Part shown: in pieces, positions 16,216-24,268 of the stretch
Numbering within the stretch: the first letter of the stretch is position 1
Layout: every line of letters starts with the position of its first letter
From: DATDAH01 sp963845425
GTDB taxonomy: Bacteria; Actinomycetota; Acidimicrobiia; Acidimicrobiales; DATDAH01
Direction: 5' to 3'
NCBI GenBank assembly: GCA_963845425.1
Contig: CAWJSC010000011.1
Location: forward strand, 62,001 to 126,000
DNA length: 64,000 nucleotides
Notes under the pieces: generated by a model
The model's database searches: none
What the model was told of the DNA's origin: nothing
The model's input: only the letters and a program-made list of their open reading frames with translations
Program-made: the position numbers and the translations under genes

Positions 16216-16701
16216 TCAGCCGGGGAGGTCGGCCTCGATGGCGGCGACCAGCTCGGGCGCCTCGGGCTCGACACCCGGGCGGAACCGCTGCACGGCACCG
16301 CCGGGGCTGACCAGGAACTTCTCGAAGTTCCACTGGATGTCGCCCGCCTCACCCTCGGCGTCGGCCACCTCGGTCAGCTCGGCGTAGAGCGGGTGCCGCC
16401 CGTCGCCGTTGACCTCGATCTTCTCGAACAGGGGGAAGGACACGCCGTAGGTCATCGAGCAGAACTCCGCGATCTCCTCGGACGTGCCGGGCTCCTGGCC
16501 CAAGAACTGGTTGCACGGGAAGCCGAGGACGGTGAAGCCCCGGGCGCCGTAGGTCTCCTGGAGCCGCTGCAGGCCCTCGTACTGCGGCGTGAGCCCGCAC
16601 TTGGAGGCCACGTTGACCAGCAGGGCCACCTTGTCCGAGTAGTCGGACAGGTCGGCGTCGCTGCCGTCGAGCGCGTGGATCGAGTGGTCGTAGATCGCCA
16701 T
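16216..16701 (-). CDS. Glutathione peroxidase family thiol peroxidase
   Basis: The ATG at 16701 gives 161 residues, the normal length. The peroxidatic cysteine Cys35 in NVASKCGLTPQY, the glutamine in FPCNQFLGQEPG and the tryptophan in IQWNFEKFL form the catalytic set. Actinomycetes generally lack glutathione, so it probably works with thioredoxin; this is family knowledge. The start overlaps the stop of the alkyltransferase-like gene by 1 base (TGATG), which suggests a stress-response pair. Confidence 0.95.
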   Translation of the reverse strand: MAIYDHSIHALDGSDADLSDYSDKVALLVNVASKCGLTPQYEGLQRLQETYGARGFTVLGFPCNQFLGQEPGTSEEIAEFCSMTYGVSFPLFEKIEVNGDGRHPLYAELTEVADAEGEAGDIQWNFEKFLVSPGGAVQRFRPGVEPEAPELVAAIEADLPG

Positions 16702-16967
16702 CACGGGAGTATGACGCGTCCGTCCTCGACCCGTACGCCCTCGGCCCGCAGGCGGCGGGCGTGCTCCTCGGTGTGCCGGGGCACGAGGCGACCGGTGCTG
16801 GTCACCACCCGCCACCACGGCTGGCCCTCGTGGGTGGCCAGGAACCGCCCCACCGCCCGCGCCGCCCCCGGGTACCCCGCCTCCGCCGCCACCTCCCCGT
16901 AGGTCACGACCTCGCCCGCCCCCAGCCCCGCCAGCACCCCCGCCACGGCCTCCTCGAACGGCGTCAT
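16701..16967 (-). CDS. Alkyltransferase-like protein (MGMT DNA-binding domain without the acceptor Cys)
   Basis: The 88-residue protein from the ATG at 16967 is the isolated C-terminal domain of O6-methylguanine methyltransferases: GEVVTYGEVAAEAG, the GAARAVGRFLA helix, and at residues 50-53 PWWR in place of PCHR. In ATL proteins the cysteine is replaced, usually by tryptophan, and the protein flags O6-alkylguanine for nucleotide excision repair. Here the His is also replaced by Trp. It is coupled to the peroxidase gene downstream. Confidence 0.9.
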   Translation of the reverse strand: MTPFEEAVAGVLAGLGAGEVVTYGEVAAEAGYPGAARAVGRFLATHEGQPWWRVVTSTGRLVPRHTEEHARRLRAEGVRVEDGRVILP

Positions 16968-16972
16968 GCGGC

Positions 16973-17018
16973 TTCTTACCCGGGATGTAGCCCCATCGGG
17001 CCGGAATCCGGGTAAGAA
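16973..17018. repeat. Inverted repeat in a divergent promoter region
   Basis: Arms TTCTTACCCGG (16973-16983) and CCGGGTAAGAA (17008-17018) are exact complements around 24 bases. They fill most of the 57-base gap between the divergent alkyltransferase-like gene and the dioxygenase gene. Either a regulator binds here for both genes or it is another dispersed palindromic element. Confidence 0.7.
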
Positions 17019-17024
17019 CGCGTC

Positions 17025-17813
17025 GTGGATCCGGTCGAGGAGATCGCCGAGCAGGGCTACACGGTCCTGCCCGACGTCTTCGACGCGGACCGCGCCGGAG
17101 CACTCGTGGCGGCCCTGGAGCGGCTCGAGCAGGCCTTGGGCACCGAACCTGCGGGGAACTCCTTCGAGGGGGCCCGGACGCTGCGGGTGTACAACCTGCT
17201 GGCCCACGGCCCGCTCTGGCAGGAGCTGGCGATCGATCCCGCCGTCCTGCCCGTGGTCGAGGGCGTGCTCGACCACGGCTGCCTCATGAGCTCGCTGTCC
17301 TCCATCCGCATCCAGCCCGACGAGGTGGCCCAGCCCATCCATGCGGATGACCAGGTCATCCCCCTGCGCAAGCCCCACGCCCCCACGGTCTGCAACACCA
17401 TGTGGGCCCTCACCGACTTCACGGAGGCCAACGGCGCCACCCGGGTGATCCCCGGCTCGCACCTGCGGGACCACGACCCCGACTACGGGGCCCCGTACGA
17501 CTCGATCCCCGCCGAGATGCCCCGGGGCAGCGTGCTGATCTGGCACGGGAGCCTGTGGCATGGCGGCGGGGCGAACACCACAGGCGACGACCGCATCGGC
17601 ATCGCGGCCAACTACTGCGCCGGGTTCATCCGCCAGCAGGAGAACCAACAGCTCGGCCTCCCCGCCGACCTCGTGGCCACCTTCGCGCCGCGGCTGCGGG
17701 AGCTGGTCGGCTACGGCATCTACCGGGGCCTGATCGGCCACATCGACAAGCGGACCCCGGCCGACGCCGTTCTGGGCGCGGGAGCCGACCCGATGCTCTG
17801 GGACGGCGCCTGA
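17025..17813 (+). CDS. Phytanoyl-CoA dioxygenase family protein
   Basis: The 262-residue protein shows the 2-oxoglutarate/Fe(II) facial triad: His106 and Asp108 in QPIHADDQ, and His179 in IWHGSLWHGGG. GATRVIPGSH is the typical strand before the distal ligand. Such enzymes hydroxylate lipids or natural-product intermediates; the substrate is unknown. It starts at GTG 17025, close to the inverted repeat in the divergent promoter. The next gene starts 5 bases after its stop. Confidence 0.93.
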   Translation: MDPVEEIAEQGYTVLPDVFDADRAGALVAALERLEQALGTEPAGNSFEGARTLRVYNLLAHGPLWQELAIDPAVLPVVEGVLDHGCLMSSLSSIRIQPDEVAQPIHADDQVIPLRKPHAPTVCNTMWALTDFTEANGATRVIPGSHLRDHDPDYGAPYDSIPAEMPRGSVLIWHGSLWHGGGANTTGDDRIGIAANYCAGFIRQQENQQLGLPADLVATFAPRLRELVGYGIYRGLIGHIDKRTPADAVLGAGADPMLWDGA

Positions 17814-17818
17814 CCCCG

Positions 17819-18655
17819 GTGGCCGACCTCGAGGCCACCATTGCCGACGCCGTCGCCGGCTGGGGCGTCGACCACGTGACCGTCGCGGTGCGGCGGGGCG
17901 ACGATGAACCCCTCGTGGTCGGTGACCCGGACCGGGTCTACCCGCTCGCCTCGGTCACCAAGCTCTTCACCGCGGTGGCCGCCCTGGTCGCGGTCGAGGA
18001 GGGGGCGCTGGCCCTGGAGGACCCGGCCGGGCCCGACGACGCCACCGTCGAGCACCTCCTGGCCCACACCTCCGGGCTCGGCTTCGACGGCAGCGAGCCG
18101 CTCACCCGACCCGGCCGGCGACGCATCTACTCCAACGCCGGGTTCGAAGCCCTCGCCGACGTCGTCGCCGGGGCCACAGGCATCGACTTCCCGACCTACG
18201 CCACCGAGGCCGTGCTCGAGCCCCTCGGCCTCACCGCCACCGTCGTGTCCGGCTCCCCCGCCGCCGGCTGGCGGTCAACCGCGTCCGAGGTCCTCGCTCT
18301 GGTCGACCAGGTGCGGCGGCCGACCCTCCTGGCCCCCGAGACCATGGCCCGGGCCATCACCGTCGCCTTCCCCGGTCTCGCCGGCGTCCTGCCCGGCTTC
18401 GGTCGGTACGACCCGCTGGACTGGGGCCTCGGCTTCGAGATCCGTGACGGCAAGGCGCCGCACTGGACCGGCGCCGCGAACAGCCCCCGCACCGTCGGTC
18501 ACTTCGGTGGGAGCGGCACCTTCGCGTGGTGTGATCCCGAGGCCGACACGAGCTGCGTGGCCCTCACCGACCGGCGCTTCGGGGACTGGGCGCTACAGGT
18601 CTGGCCAGAGTTGTCCGATCTCGTGCTCACGAACGGCGCGTCTCGTCCGACCTAG
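17819..18655 (+). CDS. Class C beta-lactamase/serine hydrolase family protein
   Basis: From GTG 17819 the 278-residue protein has the SxxK pair in LASVTKLFTA, the YxN motif in IYSNAGFEALADV and the HxG motif in VGHFGGSGTFAW, the three catalytic elements of EstB/penicillin-binding-like serine hydrolases. There is no signal peptide, so a cytoplasmic esterase or amidase is more likely than a beta-lactamase. It follows the dioxygenase with a 5-base gap on the same strand. Confidence 0.93.
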   Translation: MADLEATIADAVAGWGVDHVTVAVRRGDDEPLVVGDPDRVYPLASVTKLFTAVAALVAVEEGALALEDPAGPDDATVEHLLAHTSGLGFDGSEPLTRPGRRRIYSNAGFEALADVVAGATGIDFPTYATEAVLEPLGLTATVVSGSPAAGWRSTASEVLALVDQVRRPTLLAPETMARAITVAFPGLAGVLPGFGRYDPLDWGLGFEIRDGKAPHWTGAANSPRTVGHFGGSGTFAWCDPEADTSCVALTDRRFGDWALQVWPELSDLVLTNGASRPT

Positions 18656-18689
18656 AGTAGGTGTCCGCCGCCGTCACCCCTGTCGTCCC

Positions 18690-19670
18690 GTGAGCGCGCT
18701 GGCCAAGGCCCGGGCCCGCCAGGCGTTGGCCGACGCCGGCCTGCCCTCCGAAGGCCCCCTCGAGCCCCTGCGCTCGGTGACCAACGAGGTCTGGCTCTCC
18801 GACGAGTACCTGATCCGCCTGAACCGTCGCCAGGACGGCCGCCTCCAGAAGGAGATGGCCATCGGCGGGCTCCTGCCCCCCGCCCTCAACTACCCCGAGG
18901 CTGTCGCCTACGGCGGTGAGCCCGGCGCTGACTGGCTGATCCTGCGCCGGCCCCGTGGCCGTGTGCTCAGCCAGGCCTGGCCTCATCTCGCCGCTCCTCA
19001 GCGCAGCCTGGCCATCCAGCACCTCGCCTACCTCCTGCAGACGGTCCACAGCCTCCCGGCCCCCGCCGAGCTCCCTGACATCGACGACCCGCCCCTGCTG
19101 GTCAGCGTCGACCTCGAGTCACCCACGGCTCGGCTGGTCGAGACCATCAACCGACTGGCGCCCCTGCCCAACATCGACCACGGGCTCCTGACCGACGCCC
19201 TGGGCCTCGTCCGCGACCTGACCCTGTCACTCGAGCCGTTCCAGGCGACCACGATGGTCCACGGCGACGCCCACTTCGACAACGTGTTGTGGGATGGCGA
19301 CCGGGTCAACACGCTCCTGGACTGGAAGTGGGCCCGCCCCGCGCCCCCCGATGTCGACCTGGACGCGCTCCTGCGCTTCTCTGCCCATCCCCAGGCCTTC
19401 GTGGACGACGCCCAGCGGCACCACGCCACGGCGGATGAGTACGCCGATGTCCCGTGGCAGCTCGCCGAGGCCTATCCGGCCCTGTTCGCCAACCCGCGCC
19501 AATTCGACCGGATGCGGGTCTACTCCATCGCTTACGACGTGCGCGAGCTGCTGCTCTACCCCCCGCCAGTCCCGGTCAACCGCCTGCCGGCCCACCATGC
19601 GTACCACCGTCTCGAGGCGGTCCTGACGGGGCACAGCTACCTCGATGACCTGGCCGGCGCGCCCGTCTAG
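18690..19670 (+). CDS. Aminoglycoside phosphotransferase-fold kinase (copy 1 of a tandem pair)
   Basis: The 326-residue protein has the Brenner motif HGDAHFDNVLWD and the metal-binding LLDWKWARP, with SVTNEVW at the N-terminal lobe, as in APH/choline-kinase-like proteins. The real substrate is unknown; most such actinobacterial kinases are not resistance genes. I chose GTG 18690, which gives VSALAKARARQALADAGL, aligned with the start of the next gene's product. It is a clear paralogue of the following gene (both share SVTNEVW, EYADVP/DYADVP and YSIAYD-RELL). Confidence 0.9.
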   Translation: MSALAKARARQALADAGLPSEGPLEPLRSVTNEVWLSDEYLIRLNRRQDGRLQKEMAIGGLLPPALNYPEAVAYGGEPGADWLILRRPRGRVLSQAWPHLAAPQRSLAIQHLAYLLQTVHSLPAPAELPDIDDPPLLVSVDLESPTARLVETINRLAPLPNIDHGLLTDALGLVRDLTLSLEPFQATTMVHGDAHFDNVLWDGDRVNTLLDWKWARPAPPDVDLDALLRFSAHPQAFVDDAQRHHATADEYADVPWQLAEAYPALFANPRQFDRMRVYSIAYDVRELLLYPPPVPVNRLPAHHAYHRLEAVLTGHSYLDDLAGAPV

Positions 19671-19811
19671 ACCACCCTCGGTGACCGCGCCGGCCACCGC
19701 TGGGCCGGTCGGCCCATGTCGGCCGACTCATTTGACCCCCGCGCCGTCAAGAACGCCCCTCCAGAGGCCGTACCCAGGGTCATGAGCGGCTCGGACCGAA
19801 GAGGCATGGCC

Positions 19812-21008
19812 ATGGCACGGGCCCGCCACACGCTGGCGAAGGCCGGGCTCGACCCGTCCGTGGAGCTGCACCCCCTGTCCAGCGTCACCAACGAGGTCTG
19901 GGCGGCCGGCCGCCACATCGTGCGGGTCAACCGCCACCCCGTGCCCCGCCTCTGGCGCGAGGCCACTCTGGCCACCACGCTCCTGTCCGCCGGCGTGGGC
20001 TGCCCGCCCATCGTGGCCTACGGCGGCCTGGTGGGTGCCGACTGGATGATCACCGAGCGCCTACCCGGACAGGTGCTGAGCCGCTGCTGGCCGGCGATGT
20101 CCCGCGACGACCGGCGCTCGGCCATCCGCCAGCTGGCGGAGCGTCTCCAGCAGCTCCACGCCTACGTCCTCGGCGAATCCCTCCCCGAGGTCGCCACCCC
20201 CCAGCTGCTCGCCTCCAGCGCCGGCCCGGGCTCGGTCGACCGGCTGATGAGCGGCCTCGACGCCGCCCAGGACCTCGACCACGTCGACCCCGTGCTCATC
20301 CTCCGGGCCAAGACCCTCGTACGGGAGAACCTGGCCGCCCTCGACCCCGTGCCCGCCGGGACCCTGATCCACGGCGACATCCACTTCGAGAACATCCTGT
20401 GGGACGGCGAGCGCATCACCGGCCTGCTGGACTTCGAGTGGGCCCGCACGGCGGCACCCGACCTCGAGCTGGACGTGTTCCTCCGCTTCTGTGCCTTCCC
20501 GTTCCTGCACGTGGCCGAGGACTACGAGCAGGTCACCCTGCCCGCCGACTACGCGGACGTGCCCCGCTGGCTGGCCGAGGACTACCCGGCGCTCTTCACG
20601 CACCCCCGGCTGCGGGACCGGCTCCGCGTCTACTCGATCGCCTACGACCTGCGGGAGCTGCTGATGGACCCGCCCGATCGATCGGTCGACCTGCTGTCGC
20701 ACCTGCACCCGTACCACCGCCTGGCCGACACCGTCGAGGGCCGGGGCCACATCGACCTACTCGACATCGACCCCGTCGACGACGTCGATCCCGTCAGGGG
20801 CGTCACCGTCGACGACCTCGGGAGCCCGTCACCACCCTCGGCCCCGTCATCGACGCCACCGACCTCATCAGAGCCTGACGGCCAGAGGAGCCAGGCCAGG
20901 CCGCCCAGCACGAGCAGGCCACTCACCCAGAGGTTGACCCGGACCCCGAGGAGCAGGCTGGCGGCGTCCGAACGAAGCGACTCGACCCAGAAGCGGCCCA
21001 GGCCGTAG
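19812..21008 (+). CDS. Aminoglycoside phosphotransferase-fold kinase (copy 2), 3' end overlapping lgt
   Basis: The paralogue of the upstream kinase has HGDIHFENILWDGE and LLDFEWARTAAPDLELD. I picked the ATG at 19812, with GAAGAGG 7 bases upstream; an ATG at 19806 and longer starts to 19716 are possible. Homology to copy 1 ends near GRGHIDLLDID. After that about 75 residues are serine-, proline- and arginine-rich and read antisense into lgt to a stop at 21008. That tail may be non-native, caused by a lost stop codon or a frame error. Confidence 0.88.
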   Translation: MARARHTLAKAGLDPSVELHPLSSVTNEVWAAGRHIVRVNRHPVPRLWREATLATTLLSAGVGCPPIVAYGGLVGADWMITERLPGQVLSRCWPAMSRDDRRSAIRQLAERLQQLHAYVLGESLPEVATPQLLASSAGPGSVDRLMSGLDAAQDLDHVDPVLILRAKTLVRENLAALDPVPAGTLIHGDIHFENILWDGERITGLLDFEWARTAAPDLELDVFLRFCAFPFLHVAEDYEQVTLPADYADVPRWLAEDYPALFTHPRLRDRLRVYSIAYDLRELLMDPPDRSVDLLSHLHPYHRLADTVEGRGHIDLLDIDPVDDVDPVRGVTVDDLGSPSPPSAPSSTPPTSSEPDGQRSQARPPSTSRPLTQRLTRTPRSRLAASERSDSTQKRPRP

Positions 21009-21661
21009 CCGAGGACGTACACGGCGAACAACCGGCCCCGCCGGACGACGCCCCGCTTGTCGAGCCACAGCAGCACGGCGACCAGGGCCAGGTTCCAGAG
21101 CGCCTCGTAAGCGAAGGTCGGGTGGAAGGTGGGGCTGTCGATGTAGCGGTCCGGCCGGTACTGCGGATCGATCTCCAGGCCCCAGGGCAGGTCGGTCGGG
21201 CGGCCGAAGACCTCCTGGTTGAACCAGTTGCCGAGCCGCCCGATGGCCTGGGCCAGCGGGATCGCCGGGGCCAGGGCGTCGGCGGCCAGGCCGAGGTCGA
21301 TCCCCCGCCGCCGGGCCACCCAGACGCCGACCAACGTCCCGAGCAGGATGCCGCCGGGCACACCGAGGCCGCCCTGCCAGACCGCGAAGGCCGACCACCA
21401 GTCTCCCTGGAACCGCTTCCAGTCGGTGATGACGTGGTACAGCCGGGCCCCGACGAGGCCGGCGGGCACGGCCCAGAGGGCGATGGCCGAGACGTCGTCG
21501 GGGTCGAGGCCCTTGGCGGCGAAGCGCCGCCGCCCGACCTCGACGGCCGCGAGGACGCCGAGGGCGATCATCAGCCCGTAGGCCCGCAGCGAGAGGGGCC
21601 CGATCTCGAGGGCCTTCGACCCCGGACTGGGGATCGAGGCGAGCAGGACGCTCAGGTGCAC
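20642..21661 (-). CDS. lgt: Prolipoprotein diacylglyceryl transferase
   Basis: From GTG 21661 the product has the Lgt signature around RLGNWFNQEVFGRPTDLPWGLEI, the YGLMIALGV first helix, GARLYHVITDW and seven hydrophobic segments. Lgt transfers diacylglycerol from phosphatidylglycerol to the lipobox cysteine at the membrane. The recognisable enzyme ends near LAWLLWPSG at about 20870; a further 75 residues are antisense to the kinase gene and rich in Ser/Arg. The gene begins 8 bases after the acyl-CoA dehydrogenase stop. The convergent overlap with the kinase is 367 bases. Confidence 0.94.
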   Translation of the reverse strand: MHLSVLLASIPSPGSKALEIGPLSLRAYGLMIALGVLAAVEVGRRRFAAKGLDPDDVSAIALWAVPAGLVGARLYHVITDWKRFQGDWWSAFAVWQGGLGVPGGILLGTLVGVWVARRRGIDLGLAADALAPAIPLAQAIGRLGNWFNQEVFGRPTDLPWGLEIDPQYRPDRYIDSPTFHPTFAYEALWNLALVAVLLWLDKRGVVRRGRLFAVYVLGYGLGRFWVESLRSDAASLLLGVRVNLWVSGLLVLGGLAWLLWPSGSDEVGGVDDGAEGGDGLPRSSTVTPLTGSTSSTGSMSSRSMWPRPSTVSARRWYGCRCDSRSTDRSGGSISSSRRS

Positions 21662-21668
21662 CGTCGGC

Positions 21669-23447
21669 TCAGTCGAACAGTGAGTCGGCGTAGAGCGGGG
21701 CGGCGCCGCTGGTGACGGCGTGGACCAGCCCGAGAGAGGACGGCAGCAGGTTCTCGGCGAAGAACCGGGCGGTGACGACCTTGGCGTCCCGGAAGGCCGC
21801 GGGTTCCTCGGCCCCCTCCCGGCGAGCGGCCAGCGCCTCCTGACCCAGCACCCAGCCACCGGTGACGGTCGCCAGCAGGCGCAGGTAGGGGGTCGAGCCG
21901 GCCAGCCCGTCGTTGGGGTCGGCCAGGCCGTGCTCGATGAGCCAGCCCGTCGCCTCCCGGCAGGCGGCCACACCCTCGGCCAGGCGGTCACCGACCGCGA
22001 CGAGGTCGTCGTCACCGGACTCGGCCAGGGCTTGGGCGGTCGCTCCCATCCGGTCGAGGTGTTCGGTGACCACCGCCCCGCCCCGCATCGGCAGCTTGCG
22101 CCCGACCAGGTCCATCGCCTGGATGCCGTTCGTGCCCTCGTAGATGGGTGGGATGCGGGCGTCCCGGAAGTGCTGGGCCGAGCCGGTCTCCTCGATGTAG
22201 CCCATGCCGCCATGGACCTGGATGCCCAGGGAGGTCACCTCGAGGCCCATCTCGGTTCCCCAGGCCTTCGACAGCGGCGTGTAGAGGTCGGCGATCTCCT
22301 GGTGCTCCTGGCGCACGGCCGCGTCGGGGTGGTGCAACGAGAGGTCGATGGACCGGCCGTTGAGGTACATGAGGCCCCGCATGGCCTCGATGAGGGCCTT
22401 CTGGGTCAGCAGCATCCGGCGGACGTCGGCGTGCTCGATGATCGGGGCCTGGACACCCGGGTCGCCACCCACGGCGCGGCCCTGCCGCCGTTCCTTCGCG
22501 AAGGCCACGGCCTGCTGGTGGGAGCGCTCGGCGAGGGCGAGGCCCTCGAGGCCCACCGACAGGCGGGCGTTGTTCATCATCGTGAACATGTAGCGCATGC
22601 CCTGGTTCTCGTCGCCGATGAGGTACCCCACGGCGTCCTCGTAGACCAGGGTGCAGGTGGGGCTGGCGTGGATGCCCATCTTGTGCTCGATGGACACACA
22701 GGTGACGCCGTTGCGGGCCCCCGGCGAGCCGTCCTCCTCCACGAGGAACTTGGGCACGATGAAGCACGAGATGCCCTTGGTCCCCGGGGGGGCGTCGGGC
22801 GTACGGGCGAGGACGAGGTGCACGATGTTCTCGGCCATGTCGTGCTCACCGAAGGTGATGAAGATCTTCTGCCCGCTGATGCGGTAGGTGCCGTCGTCGG
22901 CCGGGACCGCCTTGGTGATCAGGGCCCCGACGTCGGAACCGGCCTGGGGCTCGGTCAGGTTCATGGAGCCGGTCCACTCCCCGGTGAGCATCTTGGGCAG
23001 GTAGATCGCCTTCTGCTCGGCCGAGCTGTGGTGTTGGAGCATGTCGATGGCGCCCTGGGTCAGCAGCGGTCCCATCGAAAAGGCCATCGACGCCGTCGTG
23101 AGGAGCTCCTGGAGGGCCACGCCGACCACCCAGGGGAAGCCGCCGCCGCCGTACTCGGGATCGAAGGGCACCGCCCCCCAACCCGCGTCCACGTACTGGG
23201 CGTAGGCCTCCTTGAAGCCGTCGGGCGTGGTGACGACCCCGTCGGCCAGGGTCAGGCCCTGCTTGTCCGCCGGGTGGTTGAGGGGGGCGATGGCCGAGGC
23301 CATGAACCGACCCGCCTCCTCGATGATCCCCTGCACCGTCACCGGATCGGCGTGGGTGAAGGGCTCGAGCCGGCTGATCTCCTCGAGGTCGCACAGGTGG
23401 GTCAGGACGAAGGCGATGTCGTCCAGCGGCGGCACGTAGTCGGACAC
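21669..23447 (-). CDS. Acyl-CoA dehydrogenase (long, about 590-residue type)
   Basis: GTG 23447 gives 592 residues. EPQAGSDVGAL, FITFGEHDM, the QVHGGMGYIEE motif and YEGTNGIQAMDLVGRKL with the catalytic-base glutamate identify the family. The C-terminal extension after about 440 is typical of the DmdC/AidB-like long members, which act on methylmercaptopropionyl-CoA or medium/long acyl-CoAs. It needs FAD and an electron-transfer flavoprotein, neither visible here. Longer starts to 23708 run into the PIG-L gene and look non-coding. Confidence 0.95.
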   Translation of the reverse strand: MSDYVPPLDDIAFVLTHLCDLEEISRLEPFTHADPVTVQGIIEEAGRFMASAIAPLNHPADKQGLTLADGVVTTPDGFKEAYAQYVDAGWGAVPFDPEYGGGGFPWVVGVALQELLTTASMAFSMGPLLTQGAIDMLQHHSSAEQKAIYLPKMLTGEWTGSMNLTEPQAGSDVGALITKAVPADDGTYRISGQKIFITFGEHDMAENIVHLVLARTPDAPPGTKGISCFIVPKFLVEEDGSPGARNGVTCVSIEHKMGIHASPTCTLVYEDAVGYLIGDENQGMRYMFTMMNNARLSVGLEGLALAERSHQQAVAFAKERRQGRAVGGDPGVQAPIIEHADVRRMLLTQKALIEAMRGLMYLNGRSIDLSLHHPDAAVRQEHQEIADLYTPLSKAWGTEMGLEVTSLGIQVHGGMGYIEETGSAQHFRDARIPPIYEGTNGIQAMDLVGRKLPMRGGAVVTEHLDRMGATAQALAESGDDDLVAVGDRLAEGVAACREATGWLIEHGLADPNDGLAGSTPYLRLLATVTGGWVLGQEALAARREGAEEPAAFRDAKVVTARFFAENLLPSSLGLVHAVTSGAAPLYADSLFD

Positions 23448-23481
23448 GTCCGGGAGGCTACCGAGAGCGACCCGGGCGGGT

Positions 23482-24213
23482 TCAGAGGGCCAACACCTCG
23501 AAGGCCACGGCGTGCTCGACGCCGATGCGGGCACCGGTGGCCTCCGCCGCCGGGGTGACGACGTCGGCCGCCTGGGTGGTGCCGTCCCCGAGACCCGCCA
23601 GGTAGGCCCGGTGCCGCTCCAGGGAGGCGATGCCCCGGGACAGGTAGCCGGTGACGTCGACGGTGTGGGTGGCCTCGGGCGAGCCGTTGAAGGCGGCGAG
23701 ACGGACACCGTTCCAGGGCTCCAGGCCCTCCTCGACCAGGTCGGTGAAGACCCACCGGTTGCCCGCGTCGCGCACGGCGTCGATCAGGGCCTCGCCCAGC
23801 ACCCGGTGGTCGGCCATGTTCACCGACGGGCCGCCCCACGACCACCGGTAGTTGATGGACAGGACGATCTCGGGGCGGTGACGGCGGATGGCCGCGGCGA
23901 TCTCCCGGCGCAGGTCGAGGCCGTAGGTCAGCGTCCCGTCGGCGAGGCCCAGGAACTCGACGGTGTCCACGCCGACCTCGGCGGCCGAGGCGATCTCCTC
24001 CGCCTCCCGCAACGGTCCGGCCTCGGCCGGGGCCATCCCGTCGATGCCGGCTTCGCCGCTGGTGGCCAGCACGTAGCCGACCCAGCGGCCCTGGTCGGTC
24101 CAGCGGGCGATGGCCGACGCCGAGCCGTACTCGAGGTCGTCGGGGTGGGCCACAACAGCCAGCGCCCGCTCCCAGTCCTCGGGGAAGGCCTCGAGCTCCG
24201 GTGCCTCGCTCAT
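23482..24213 (-). CDS. PIG-L/LmbE family deacetylase
   Basis: The 243-residue protein starts with the zinc motif VVAHPDDLEYG at about 20-30 and has the distal NMADHRVLGEAL histidine region. Members include MshB and Mca of mycothiol metabolism, which deacetylate GlcNAc-type substrates. The central INYRWSWGGPSVN region is typical of the LmbE type. It starts at ATG 24213 and is divergent from the DUF1800 gene, with a perfect palindrome between them. Confidence 0.92.
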   Translation of the reverse strand: MSEAPELEAFPEDWERALAVVAHPDDLEYGSASAIARWTDQGRWVGYVLATSGEAGIDGMAPAEAGPLREAEEIASAAEVGVDTVEFLGLADGTLTYGLDLRREIAAAIRRHRPEIVLSINYRWSWGGPSVNMADHRVLGEALIDAVRDAGNRWVFTDLVEEGLEPWNGVRLAAFNGSPEATHTVDVTGYLSRGIASLERHRAYLAGLGDGTTQAADVVTPAAEATGARIGVEHAVAFEVLAL

Positions 24214-24227
24214 GGAGGAACGGTACC

Positions 24228-24243
24228 TAGGTCCATGGACCTA
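24228..24243. promoter_or_regulatory. Perfect 16-bp palindrome in a divergent intergenic region
   Basis: TAGGTCCATGGACCTA is fully self-complementary and lies 14 bases from the PIG-L start and 25 bases before the DUF1800 start, the position expected of an operator. It is preceded by CCTAGGTC, an octamer also found in the palindrome before the TauE-like gene at 31.9 kb. Confidence 0.5.
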
Positions 24244-24268
24244 AAGGCGCCGTCCGCGGCGGCCGACA

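Noticed and set aside
18690..21008. Tandem APH genes as antibiotic resistance determinants
   Set aside because: Only the general kinase fold is visible; there is no mobile context and such paralogues are common metabolic kinases.
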